Made by a program: the position numbers and the translations under genes. Source: CBDIHP01 sp965279195 (GTDB taxonomy: Bacteria > Planctomycetota > Planctomycetia > Isosphaerales > Isosphaeraceae). Taken from it: DNA of 64,000 bases. The notes beneath the pieces were generated by a model, which was not told where the DNA came from, made no database searches, and was given only the letters and a program-made list of their open reading frames with translations. The stretch spans positions 9,308 through 73,307 of the forward strand of contig CBDIHP010000022.1 of the NCBI GenBank assembly GCA_965279195.1, given 5' to 3'. Below are positions 53,793 to 61,899 of this stretch, piece after piece. Numbering within the stretch: position 1 is the stretch's first letter; each line of letters starts with the position of its first letter.

Positions 53793-54121
53793 ATGAAGTC
53801 CCCTTGGGTGATGGCGGCGGTGGCCTGCGCGGCCCTCTCGATGCCCGGCTGTGGGACGCCCGCGGCCGCGGCGGACCTGATCATCGGGAACTGTGAGTCC
53901 GTCGAGCCGCCGGGCGCTCTGCGGCTGGAATTCACCAAGGACGGTACGGCGACGGTGACCATGCTCGGGCAGCGGCTCGGAGCACCTACAGGCTCGAGGG
54001 CGACGTGCTGGAATGGACGATGGGCGGGGACGGCACGCGGGGCAAGGTGAGGGCCACGGCGTCCGAGCTGGAGCTGACGGGCGAGTCGGAGGGCAAGACG
54101 ATCAAGTACAGGAGGACCTGA
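53793..54121 (+). pseudogene. lipoprotein gene with a frameshift (TIGR03066-like)
   Basis: The 5' frame starts MKSPWVMAAVACAALSMPGC, a lipoprotein signal peptide, and continues ADLIIGNCESVEPPGALRLE, FTKDGTATVTMLGQR. Near 53978 the frame shifts and the second frame reads TYRLEGDVLEWTMGGDGTRG, KVRATASELELTGESEGKTI, KYRRT with stop at 54121, the natural continuation of the calycin/lipocalin-like small lipoprotein pattern (F-T-x-D-G-x...Y-x-L-x-G-D-x-L). GGAGG lies eight bases before the ATG. It resembles a Gemmata paralogous family called TIGR03066, from memory only. Confidence 0.6.
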
Positions 54122-54252
54122 GAGGGATGGCCGGGGAGAGTTCGAGGGCGAGACGGCCCCGGCGAGCAGGCCGGACGAGGCATACATCCTGCTCTGAGAC
54201 ACCCAGAACCGGCTGGCAATTGCCCCCTGCCCCGCCTGAGATGCCCATTCAG

Positions 54253-54293
54253 ACGAGCACTCCCCGATTCGGAGCACTCCGGGTCGGGGCGTT
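54253..54293. terminator. terminator-like hairpin, GAGCAC(G/T)CCCCGA family
   Basis: ACTCCCCGA-TTCGGAGCACTCC-GGGTCGGGGCGTTC; near-copies at 56535-56574 and 60937-60975. No T-tract follows in this copy. Confidence 0.5.
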
Positions 54294-54627
54294 CCCTTGT
54301 GCAATCGCGGTGAGGCCGCGGGATCGCCCGCATGTTCCCCTGTCATGATCCCCTCAGGGTATCTGCGAGCCGGTGGGCCGGCCTGACGCAACGCGACTGC
54401 GAATAGGGTCAACGAAAGAGCAGCCAGGAATGCGACCCCTCCCAGGGCCTGGAAGTAATACCACCGGAGTGAATCGGGGAAACCCATTCCGTCTGGCGAT
54501 TCTGCTGCTCAGGGCTATCAACTGGGAGACATATCCCGCCCCGAGATCAAGCTTCGAGGCGGGACGTCTTCAAATAAACAAAAGGCCTCGGACGGCCAGG
54601 ACGGCCTTGTGGTCCTCCTCGCCGCGA

Positions 54628-55782
54628 TCAGTTCCTCTCGGCAGCCGGGTCGGCGATCTGCAACGGCCGGGTCGGCTGAAACCCGCTCGGGCCGACGCCG
54701 ATGCCGTATCGATGCAGCTTCTTGTACAGGGTCACCCGGCTGATGCCCAACGCGTGGGCAACCCGGGAGCGATTGTTGTGGTGAGCGTGCAGCATGCTCA
54801 AGATATGGTCGCGTTCGAACTTCTCCCTCGCGTCCGCCAATGTGGACGCATGGGGGACGAGGATCGGCTCGGCCCCATCGCCGCGTCCCGTCGCGACGGG
54901 ATTCCCTTCGATCGCGACGGAGTCGTCGGATACGTCGTCCGGGGCGGCGGCGAGGACGATCGGCGACAGGTCATCGCGTGTAATCCCGCCCGTCGCCGAG
55001 AGCACCCATGCCCTCTCCAGGGCGTTCCGAAGCTCCCGGATATTGCCCGGCCAGTGATAGGCCGTCAGCGTCGCGATCGTCTCGGATGATAGGGGCTCGC
55101 ACGGCCTGCCATCGCGGCGAGAGAATTCCGCGACGAAGGCCCCGGCCAGGTAAGGGATCCATTCTCGCCTCCGCCTGAGTGGCGGCAGCTCGAGATTGAC
55201 GACATTCAGCCTGTAAAAGAGATCGGCACGGAATCGCCCCGACGCGACCGCACGCTCCAGGGGGCAATTCCCGGCCGCCACCAGGCGGGCCCGGAAACGC
55301 TCCGAACGGTTCGAGCCGACCGCCTCGAACGTCCGGTCTTCGAGCACCCTCAGGAGCTTCGCCTGGTCTGAACCGGGGAGGCTATCGATCTCATCCAGGA
55401 ACAACGTGCCCTCGCCCACTTCCGCCAGCCTGCCAACCCTGTCCCGGTCGGCACCCGTGAAGGCTCCCTTCACGTGGCCGAAGAGTTCGCTCTCGATGAG
55501 GTCTTCGGAGAGGGCGGAACAGTTGATCGCGAGGAACGGCCGCTGCCGAAGGGGCGAGGCCTCGTGTATGAGCCTCGCGAGGCGTGATTTCCCTGTCCCG
55601 GTCTCCCCTCCGAGCAGGATCGTGCTCGGGTTACTCGCAACCCTTCGGACCTGCTCCTCTAGCCAGGGCGGCAGGCCGAAATCGAGGCCGGCTGCACGAG
55701 AGCGGGACACTGCCTCGGGTCCGGTCATGAACCCATCGCGATCCTGACCGCGGCCATCGCGGCCCTGCGCGAGCATAGGCAT
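54628..55782 (-). CDS. sigma-54-dependent activator with Fis-type DNA-binding domain
   Basis: The 384-residue protein has no obvious sensor domain: after ~20 residues it enters the AAA+ domain with GGETGTGKSRLAR (Walker A), ELFGHVKGAFTGADRDRVGR (the GAFTGA loop that contacts sigma-54), LFLDEIDSLPGSDQAKLLR (Walker B), RFRADLFYRLNVVNLELPPL and WPGNIRELRNALERAW. The C-terminal ~55 residues are a Fis-type HTH (RSRVAHALGISRVTLYKKLH). Such single-domain activators often work under another regulator or are constitutively active. AAGGATG precedes the ATG. A fragment of a similar activator begins the window; the targets are unknown. Confidence 0.92.
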   Translation of the reverse strand: MPMLAQGRDGRGQDRDGFMTGPEAVSRSRAAGLDFGLPPWLEEQVRRVASNPSTILLGGETGTGKSRLARLIHEASPLRQRPFLAINCSALSEDLIESELFGHVKGAFTGADRDRVGRLAEVGEGTLFLDEIDSLPGSDQAKLLRVLEDRTFEAVGSNRSERFRARLVAAGNCPLERAVASGRFRADLFYRLNVVNLELPPLRRRREWIPYLAGAFVAEFSRRDGRPCEPLSSETIATLTAYHWPGNIRELRNALERAWVLSATGGITRDDLSPIVLAAAPDDVSDDSVAIEGNPVATGRGDGAEPILVPHASTLADAREKFERDHILSMLHAHHNNRSRVAHALGISRVTLYKKLHRYGIGVGPSGFQPTRPLQIADPAAERN

Positions 55783-56230
55783 GTTGCATCCTTCAGCAAG
55801 GGGGTCTCTGGATCGCCCGGCTCGTCCCACACTTCACCGAGTATCGTGCTGCCCTTGCACGATTGGCGTGTCGCGTGATCACGTCGAACCGGTCATCCAC
55901 ATTTACTGGCCTGGCATGCGTCGCGTCTGCGCCTCGGGTGCAACTTTTAAGAAAGTCATCGATCCACATCAGAGGATTCACCGTCATGATGCGATGCGCC
56001 AGAAAAAGTCCCACTTTGTAATGATTGGTGCATTTAATCCCGTGAAATACTACCACATAACTGTAAACGACCAAGCATGTAGACCTCGACGGAAACAGAG
56101 GTCAGACCGATGGAAGGATTCGGGACCAAACTGCGAATCTTCGATGGGCATCATGCGAAGCTCGCCCATGCCGGGGATGGGGTTCATGGAAATTCTAGAA
56201 GTTCGATCGGTTTTTTCGATTTATTTAGGA

Positions 56231-56310
56231 CGAACTGAACCGCTATCGGCTTGAAACCGGTAAGTTCGCAGAGAGTCGCGGATATGGACTGAAGTCCTCT
56301 GCTGGCGATT
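56231..56310 (+). ncRNA. candidate structured RNA / mobile-element end, copy 3
   Basis: CTATCGG-CTTGAAA-CCGGTAAG hairpin, GTTCGCAG, then AGTCGC...GCGATT enclosing GGACT-GA-AGTCC. Versus copy 1 a C-G pair becomes T-G in stem 1 and A-T/T-A pairs shift to G-T, so pairing is kept. Confidence 0.55.
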
Positions 56311-56329
56311 CGGTCACTCAGGGGTTTAT

Positions 56330-56460
56330 CGCCCCCGCCGTTCGGCTACGCACGTCGTCGGCCACGACTCGATGTGTCGCCAGGCGGGCCCGTGGACGAG
56401 CCGGTAGGCGAACCGCGGCGCCTCATCATCGTTCCACTCGGGCTTCACGCCCTCCGGCGA
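56330..56460 (-). pseudogene. HSPAW-family fragment
   Basis: The frame reads GQSPEGVKPEWNDDEAPRFA, YRLVHGPAWRHIESWPTTCV and stop. It has the A-Y-R-x-V-H-x-P-A-W-x-H-I-E motif of the 51385 protein but no recognisable start and a foreshortened end, and lies next to structured-RNA copy 3. Confidence 0.5.
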
Positions 56461-56534
56461 CTGGCCGTCCGCACTCGAAGCCGGACGCCTGGCCCCTTCG
56501 CCAGACGCCCGGTCCCGATGGGCCCGGCCCGGGA

Positions 56535-56574
56535 ACGAGCACGCCCCGACTCAGCTCATTCCGGGTCGGGGCGT
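56535..56574. terminator. terminator-like hairpin, GAGCACGCCCCGA family
   Basis: ACGCCCCGAC-TCAGCTCATTCC-GGGTCGGGGCGT; it is downstream of the minus-strand gene that ends at 56668. Confidence 0.55.
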
Positions 56575-56667
56575 CCAGTCGCGTCATCGCGGCAAGGTCG
56601 CGGAATCGCCTTTATGTTTCGCCGGAGTCTGAGAACAGAAACCTGGTATACGCTCCGGGAGCGATGA

Positions 56668-56943
56668 CTAAGACTGGCATCGAACACGAACCCAGCCGCC
56701 ATGATTAAAAGCCAAGCTGTGATAATGCAGAACGCCGTCTTCTTCCAGGATGCGACAGTTTATCCACGGTATACCCGACTCATCGATTTTGGAAACTCGA
56801 AGAGGCCGACGTCTTGCAATCAGTCGCTCGTAAACCTGCCGCGTGTCCTGATGGATGAAGTAGTTGGATTCATCGAACTCGCTCGGCATCGCTATCAGAC
56901 GAATGCGGTCGCCAATTCGAAGGTCGAGCCACATCTCAGGCAT
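56668..56943 (-). CDS. small hypothetical protein
   Basis: The 91-residue protein reads MPEMWLDLRIGDRIRLIAMP, SEFDESNYFIHQDTRQVYER, LIARRRPLRVSKIDESGIPW and then EEDGVLHYHSLAFNHGGWVR. It looks like a beta-barrel/SH3-like fold. GAGGTC lies seven bases before the ATG. Lower GC than its neighbours suggests foreign origin. It begins 20 bases after the preceding gene's stop on the same strand (56964) and may be its operon partner. Confidence 0.6.
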   Translation of the reverse strand: MPEMWLDLRIGDRIRLIAMPSEFDESNYFIHQDTRQVYERLIARRRPLRVSKIDESGIPWINCRILEEDGVLHYHSLAFNHGGWVRVRCQS

Positions 56944-56963
56944 AAGCGGACCTCATCGCGATA

Positions 56964-57380
56964 TCAATCAGGGTGTATGATGATAATCTCTGGCCGAGGT
57001 GGGTCTGGGGGAGCCACTTCCCATGGTCGTAATGAAGCAGTCGCATATTTCTGTGCAAGCTCTTCGTAATACATCGCCCATTTGAGTTTCATCGCCGAGG
57101 TGGTTGCGAAAATTGTCCCATGGCCCATGGACATGGGCTCATTCGGGCTATTCCTGTAAGCATCCCGGTAGCCGAGGGCTAGGCGGCGGTAATGCTCCGC
57201 TCGTTCAGGATAGGAGACCCGACGCTGCTCCGCCGCTCTCCGCTGCCGGATGCCCTCTGCAAAGAAAGTCAACGATAAGACCGCCACCGCGACCATCATC
57301 CGCCGCACAGTGAACCGTACACGTGAGTTCAGCAACAGTGTGGCCCTTTGCTGGAAACTGTCGTCGGCACCTAATCTCAT
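56964..57380 (-). CDS. small planctomycete-type membrane protein
   Basis: The ~138-residue protein has a basic segment SRVRFTVRRMM, one transmembrane helix (MMVAVAVLSLTFFAEGI) and a long helical, charged domain (RQRRAAEQRRVSYPERAEHY, KLKWAMYYEELAQKYATASL), ending in PPDPPRPEIIIIHPD. This matches other planctomycete membrane-anchored helical proteins, such as those at 12633 and 13888. The start is probably the ATG at 57380 or the TTG three codons earlier. No function known. Confidence 0.6.
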   Translation of the reverse strand: MRLGADDSFQQRATLLLNSRVRFTVRRMMVAVAVLSLTFFAEGIRQRRAAEQRRVSYPERAEHYRRLALGYRDAYRNSPNEPMSMGHGTIFATTSAMKLKWAMYYEELAQKYATASLRPWEVAPPDPPRPEIIIIHPD

Positions 57381-57411
57381 AGTATCCAACCGTTACCCGG
57401 CCTGGGCAGTT

Positions 57412-57430
57412 GTTTTGCCGGAGATAATTC
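57412..57430 (-). repeat. 19-bp dispersed motif, inverted copy
   Basis: Inverted exact copy of GAATTATCTCCGGCAAAAC, in the gap between two minus-strand genes. Confidence 0.7.
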
Positions 57431-57462
57431 CCTTTAGCTCCGGCAATTCAACGGGGTTGGTG

Positions 57463-57789
57463 CTACTCAAGCGAAGTAGACCTGTCGATTACTTGTTTCT
57501 CATCGGAAGGAGGACGGACGAATGCGGCGAGCATGCCGCTCACGGCCAGGAGGACGAAGAGGACGGCGAGGTTGAAGCCGGTCATCGCCCACACCCCTAT
57601 GCCGAACGACCATAGGCCGGCCTGGAACGCATACCATCCTCGGCCCGCCACGATCCCCTGCACGACCGAGGATGTGCCGATCACGAACATGATGCCCGGC
57701 CACCACCAACCGGTGGCGAAGAGGGCCCCGATGCCGATGAGCCAGATGGCCCCGCTGACCGCGTTCACCTGCTGGGGAGTCAATCGCAT
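57463..57789 (-). CDS. small four-helix membrane protein
   Basis: The 108-residue protein has four hydrophobic stretches: ~8-27 (VNAVSGAIWLIGIGALFATG), ~30-47 (PGIMFVIGTSSVVQGIVA), ~55-70 (FQAGLWSFGIGVWAMTG) and ~73-90 (FNLAVLFVLLAVSGMLAAFV), with a charged tail. GAGGCGTG precedes the ATG. It belongs to the small integral-membrane-protein class common in planctomycetes and other bacteria (similar to DUF5668-like proteins). No functional indication; likely a membrane accessory. Confidence 0.65.
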   Translation of the reverse strand: MRLTPQQVNAVSGAIWLIGIGALFATGWWWPGIMFVIGTSSVVQGIVAGRGWYAFQAGLWSFGIGVWAMTGFNLAVLFVLLAVSGMLAAFVRPPSDEKQVIDRSTSLE

Positions 57790-57972
57790 CGCATCACGCC
57801 TCGGTTGATCTCGTGGTTATCCCGCCGGACTCATATCGATTCACCGCGATAAATGGAAGTCGTGCAAGCGGCGAGGATATTCCAGCCGTCTGCAAAAACG
57901 AACGGTCGCGAGTGCACCTAGGCGAACCGTCCCCCTTTGTGCCTGATAAACCCCCTTAATCTCCGGCCGCCA

Positions 57973-58225
57973 GGAGGGTAGTTGATGGGATGGGGAACTG
58001 CTGACTGCCCTCGGCCGCGCACGGCGACACCACACATCGCAGGCATGCTGCCCATGCCAGTCACCCGGATCATCAGCAGCGGCCAGTCGGGCGCGGACCT
58101 CGGCGGCTGGCTCGCTGCTGAAACGCCGGGCATCATGAGAGCGCCCGCCTGGATCGGGTCGGCTCGACGGCGGAGATGGCCAAGGTGGACGCGGCCTATG
58201 ACCGCCTCTCCAAGATCGTGGCGTA
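57973..58225 (+). pseudogene. putative molybdenum-carrier-like protein (cpMoCo), truncated fragment plus unrelated C-terminus
   Basis: MPVTRIISSGQSGADLGGWL, AAETPGI matches the start of the putative Moco-carrier/SLOG-like family (I-I-S-G-G-Q-T-G-A-D). It then breaks, and the downstream ARLDRVGSTAEMAKVDAAYD, RLSKIVA reads like the end of another gene. A matching upstream segment of ~90 bp is duplicated at 59873-59972, including the MP-x-TRII start. Confidence 0.45.
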
Positions 58226-58498
58226 GTGCCCCAACCGTCTTGGCCCCTTTGCGTTGGAGAAGATGGTGGCGGAGGGGCGGGTCGCGTGCAGCAGAACCGC
58301 ATCAGGGGCTGCACGGATCTCCAGGCCGAGACAGGGATTGCTCACACCCGTCCGGCGATATCGCCCCGTCCCAATCCTGGGACACTTTGGATCAATAGGG
58401 CCCCATCCGGCGGCCTGGTGCGTAAACCACGCCACAAACTCAGACGGAAATGGGCGGAGACGTGTCCGTTGCCGCTCAGTAGCGGGGCGGCCGCCCGA

Positions 58499-58708
58499 TG
58501 ATCGCGTCCCCGATCGCCTCATTCACGACCTCGGGGTCGATCGAGTCAAGCCAGTCGCCCAACTCGGCCCGCACCGCCCGGAGCACCTCGGCCCGGAGGG
58601 TCTCGTCGGGCACCACGCTGCGGCGGTCGGGTCGTAAAAGATGAAACGCTCGATGTGTTGCCACGCGGGCGAGTGGATGGCTCGGTAAGCGGACCACCGG
58701 GCTAACAC
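58499..58708 (-). pseudogene. HSPAW-family gene, single frameshift
   Basis: The 5' frame gives MLARWSAYRAIHSPAWQHIE, RFIFYDP; after a missing G near 58640 the other frame continues DRRSVVPDETLRAEVLRAVR, AELGDWLDSIDPEVVNEAIG, DAIIGRPPRY to the stop. The corrected protein is ~76 residues and is the longest copy of the family. It is the reference for the fragments elsewhere on the plasmid. Confidence 0.6.
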
Positions 58709-58963
58709 GTCCCCCTACACGCGGCCTCCCTCCCCGGGACACCGGGGCCGGCCGCCTCCCCCCTAGACGACGGCCGGCCCGATGTGTCCCATCAGGAGAC
58801 GCCCGGATCTCATGCGGCCGGCAAGCACTCCATGCCCCCCGGAATTGTCACTCCGGAGGTGCACGCCCCAGGGATGTGCGGGCCCCGCTCGTATGCGCAC
58901 CTGTTTCAGGGTCGTCGAAGACCTATCTGTTACGCTTCGCAGACTGAAAGTTTGGCAATCCGC

Positions 58964-59677
58964 TTACGCCTTGCCGAGGACCAGGTCAACGACCCAGCAG
59001 CCGCGGAAGTGCGTCCTATTGTCCAGGCAGTGTCCGAGGACTTCCGGGTCGGTGCATCCCGCAAGTCCCAGGGCATCGGCAAGGGACGGCAGCCGGTCGA
59101 ATGCCCGCTCTTCGTAGATGTGGCGAGCCAACTCGACGACGGCGGGTGTTCGCCAGGATGGGGTATGAATCATCGTCCGTGAGGGGCTGCGGAATAGCTC
59201 CTTCAAGAGGCCGGCTTGGGCACGCCTCTCGGCCTGCCACGCCGGTCCCTCGGCGTCCCCGGCGGCGGCTATGGCGGCGGCGTCGGCCGTCATCTCGACC
59301 GATCCGTTCGGGTCGTGCCACATGCCGCCGCAGGTTAAGGCCGCGAGGTATGCACCGCGGGGGCCGGTGTCCGCCTGATGAACCCGGTAGTAACCCTCCT
59401 GGAGCCGCTCCGCCGCGGCATCGGCTGCGGCGGCGACGGAGTAGTCCTCGCCCTCCACGTCCGGGTGGTCGGCGAGTTGCTCAACCAACTCCACTGCACA
59501 GCGGCAGTCGTCGTACGGGAGCCGGTCCCAGATGCGGCGGCAGATGGCGACGCCTAGAAGCAGAATCCTCCGAGTGCTGGCCTGCGTCAGCACCTGATTC
59601 AGCATCGGCCGCCACTGCTCGGCGGCTCCCCTTTCGGCCTCCGTCAGCCGAGAGGATTCACCCGGAGAGCTGTCCAT
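58964..59677 (-). CDS. hypothetical protein with planctomycete TIGR02996-type C-terminal module
   Basis: The 237-residue protein reads MDSSPGESSRLTEAERGA, AEQWRPMLNQVLTQASTRRI, LLLGVAICRRIWDRLPYDDC, then ~150-230 RTPAVVELARHIYEERAFDR, LPSLADALGLAGCTDPEVLG, HCLDNRTHFRGCWVVDLVLG. The last part (LARxIYEDRAFDRLPILADA...GCDNxDILxHC...HVRGCWVVDLVLGK) is a module I know from many large Gemmata-type proteins; here it stands alone. AAGGGG precedes the ATG at 59677. No catalytic motif is seen; it may be part of a degenerate regulatory or immunity system. Confidence 0.75.
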   Translation of the reverse strand: MDSSPGESSRLTEAERGAAEQWRPMLNQVLTQASTRRILLLGVAICRRIWDRLPYDDCRCAVELVEQLADHPDVEGEDYSVAAAADAAAERLQEGYYRVHQADTGPRGAYLAALTCGGMWHDPNGSVEMTADAAAIAAAGDAEGPAWQAERRAQAGLLKELFRSPSRTMIHTPSWRTPAVVELARHIYEERAFDRLPSLADALGLAGCTDPEVLGHCLDNRTHFRGCWVVDLVLGKA

Positions 59678-59872
59678 ACCATGCCCCTTGAGGTACAGCC
59701 TCTCTTGAAGCAAGTCTCGGCCCCTTCGCAGTTCGGTAGCTTATCACAGTGGGTCCGATTCAGGATTCTCGGAGTTTGGTAAGTCGGCCACTCTCTCATG
59801 GCTCTCACTGCCCCAATCAGGCCGTCCAATCTGGCCGGAGCGAATACCCTCCATCTACGGCCGCCCGGCGGG

Positions 59873-59972
59873 GTAAGTGATAGGTTGGCGAACGGGCGAC
59901 TTCCCTCGGATCGGCACGGCGGCCCACATCGCAGGGATGCTGACCATGCCCATCACCCGGATCATTGGCACC
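59873..59972. repeat. duplicated ~90-bp segment with a molybdenum-carrier-like start
   Basis: Matches 57973-58068 in GATRGGNTGG...ACTTCCCTCGG...CACGGCGRC...CACATCGCAGG...ATGCTGACCATGCC.RTCACCCGGATCATN and encodes a similar MPITRIIGTGP. The gene body is absent here. Confidence 0.6.
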
Positions 59973-60376
59973 GGGCCATCGTCACCATGGATCTCCGGTA
60001 TCTGCCGCCCTCCGAGGCATCGCAGCATGTCGCCCGGCACCGCCGGCGGGCCTGGTTTTGGACGCCCGCAGCCCTCGGGGCTGGGGAAGCTCCCCTGCGG
60101 TTAACCTTGCACGCCTCCCGGGTGTGGTCGAGATCGGCCCCAAATTCCGTCGCGAATGCTGGCCGTCCCTGGGTTTGCGGCGATCACGCGTGTTCCGAGT
60201 CGAGTGTCCCAGAATTGGGAGGGATCGGACCGGATGCGGAACATTTGGGCGCCCGCGAGGGGAAAAATCGCGGCCCGTCCCCTCCGAACGGCGTGATTCC
60301 GGCCCAGATCCGCGACGGGCAGGCGCGTCACCCGCAAGACCCGCCTCCCAGTTCTGGGAGAAAGTCGGGGCACCCC

Positions 60377-60478
60377 TCAACGACCGACGCCCCGGCCCGG
60401 AGCGATCCGGGTCGAGGCGTCAGCGTCCGGGGAGGACATGACAAGTGTCCCACGCATCGGTACGATTCGCAACCGTCC
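60377..60478. repeat. ~100-bp repeat with GACGCC hairpin, copy 2
   Basis: Almost identical to 40826-40927. Preceded by a CCCAGTTCTGGGAG palindrome as in copy 1's neighbourhood. Confidence 0.75.
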
Positions 60479-60491
60479 AGGATCATTCGAA

Positions 60492-60543
60492 ACATCAAAG
60501 GCCGGCGCCATCTCCCCCCGGGATCGACGCCGGCCCGATGCGT
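60492..60543. repeat. structured hairpin repeat with C-rich loop, copy 4
   Basis: CATC...AGGCCGGCG / CGCCGGCC...GATG around CTCCCCCCGGGATCGA. The tail GTCGAAAGAGGCGGGATC leads to the 60630 gene. Confidence 0.75.
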
Positions 60544-60629
60544 TCGTCGAAAGAGGCGGGATCGACGGACGAAGATATCGTAACCGACCCGAGTGTCCCC
60601 GTGCGAGCGAAACGCGTATGACCCCGGCC

Positions 60630-60905
60630 ATGGACATGAGAGTCGAAGACCGGGCCGATCGGATCCTTCGTGATGACCTCGCGCTCATCGAGGGGGCGTC
60701 GGCCTTCGGCGGCCGCATCGGCATAGGGATGCGGTACGTCCTGGTCGTCGAGGTCCTCTGCCCCGACGACACCGCGTTCGCCTTCCGTCCGGCCCCCTGG
60801 CCGCCTCACGTCGACCACGGCCACTGGCGGGCCGACGAGGTCGTGGCGGTCTTCCTGCTCGAAGGGGGCGAGGCCGTCCGCACGACGCCGGTGCCCGCTG
60901 AGTAG
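60630..60905 (+). CDS. small protein, paralogue of the 40093 gene
   Basis: The 91-residue protein reads MDMRVEDRADRILRDDLALI, EGASAFGGRIGIGMRYVLVV, EVLCPDDTAFAFRPAPWPPH, WRADEVVAVFLLEGGEAVRT. Alignment with 40093-40371 is nearly continuous. Upstream both have the hairpin repeat and a shared stretch ending in GCGAGCGAAA(T/C)GCGTAT. A terminator-like hairpin follows the stop by about 30 bases. This unit looks self-contained and mobile: promoter/structured leader, gene, terminator. Confidence 0.65.
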   Translation: MDMRVEDRADRILRDDLALIEGASAFGGRIGIGMRYVLVVEVLCPDDTAFAFRPAPWPPHVDHGHWRADEVVAVFLLEGGEAVRTTPVPAE

Positions 60906-60936
60906 GCCCTCACCTGGCCGATGGCGAGCACCTCGA

Positions 60937-60975
60937 ACGAGCACGCCCCGACCGGAATGATCCGGATCGGGGCGT
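60937..60975. terminator. terminator-like hairpin, GAGCACGCCCCGA family
   Basis: GCACGCCCCGACCGG...CCGGATCGGGGCGTTC, downstream of the 60630 gene. Same arms as at 54253 and 56535. Confidence 0.55.
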
Positions 60976-61160
60976 TCCAATCCGTAATCGCGACATCCGT
61001 GGAAAAATGCCTGCCTCTTTCGTGTTGACCCGACGCGGATGTCGCCGTGAATCCGCCCGCATGGATCGCGGTCAGGGGCCTGTTTGACTACCATCGCGGT
61101 GCCTCGGGGGCAGGTGAGGCGAGGCCCGCAACCGATCCCTCCACACGCTGGGGCACCGAC

Positions 61161-61736
61161 ATGGGAGTCGAATTGAGTGCAACGGCCGTGGACTGGAGCA
61201 TCCTGCTCTCCAAAATTGAGGAGAAACCCACGCGGCTTCGCCGTGCGAAATTCCTCTTCGGTGCCCTGGAGAAGCGGGAGCCGTGGCTGGAGGACCTGTC
61301 CGAGCCGCTGGACCCGACCGACTCGACAATGACCCAGGCGGCTGAGGCTTATGACCGCGTCCGCGGGCTGGTCGAGCCCGAGGCGAGGGAGCGATTCGAC
61401 CGCTACGCCAGGGCCTTCTTCTGGATGGCGACGGCCCGCTGCCCCCACGACGGGCCGCCTGTCCGGGACTTGGGCCCCAAGAGCGACCCGCAAGTCTTCT
61501 TCTCCAGCTTCTCGCCGGACTCCGTCGCCTCTTACCTGGAGACCTGGAGGAGCCTGAACCCGGAATGCCTCCGCGATCCGTTCGAGCACGGCAAGGGACA
61601 CATCGCTTTCAACGGGTCGAAGGCCCGCAACGCTTCGCTCTTCGAGGGGAGGTTCTGGCCCTACCTCGTCCAATGGGGCGGCGTGCTCCAAGCGGCATCG
61701 GACAAGGGTCGGGGCCTCATCGTCAGCTATTGTTGA
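61161..61736 (+). CDS. hypothetical protein, helical
   Basis: The 191-residue protein starts MGVELSATAVDWSILLSK, then IEEKPTRLRRAKFLFGALEK, REPWLEDLSEPLDPTDSTMT, RVRGLVEPEARERFDRYARA, FFWMATARCPHDGPPVRDLG, and closes SLFEGRFWPYLVQWGGVLQA. It is alpha-helical with scattered conserved-looking Trp and Pro. The start ATG sits after GGGGCACCGAC; 38 upstream codons read poorly. It resembles immunity-protein-like soluble domains in size and compactness, though nothing specific is recognised. Codon bias is strong. Confidence 0.65.
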   Translation: MGVELSATAVDWSILLSKIEEKPTRLRRAKFLFGALEKREPWLEDLSEPLDPTDSTMTQAAEAYDRVRGLVEPEARERFDRYARAFFWMATARCPHDGPPVRDLGPKSDPQVFFSSFSPDSVASYLETWRSLNPECLRDPFEHGKGHIAFNGSKARNASLFEGRFWPYLVQWGGVLQAASDKGRGLIVSYC

Positions 61737-61785
61737 ACTCCCCCAGAAGATGGAGACTGCGCACCTTGGACATCCCCGGGCCGGG

Positions 61786-61878
61786 CGGGTGATCGTCCTG
61801 ATGGACCACGAGGCCGCCGGGTGGTATCTCCGCGAGACGTCCGAGTCGATCCGGGCGAGCGACCACGCCGATCGATGA
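61786..61878 (+). pseudogene. C-terminal copy of the 46935 winged-helix-like protein
   Basis: GRVIVLMDHEAAGWYLRETS, ESIRASDHADR and stop are identical to the end of that protein, and the DNA match continues past the stop for ~30 bp. The N-terminal part is missing; an unrelated 3' end of the 61161 gene lies just before. A segmental duplication boundary. Confidence 0.7.
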
Positions 61879-61899
61879 GGCCCGGCCGCCGGGCCCGCT

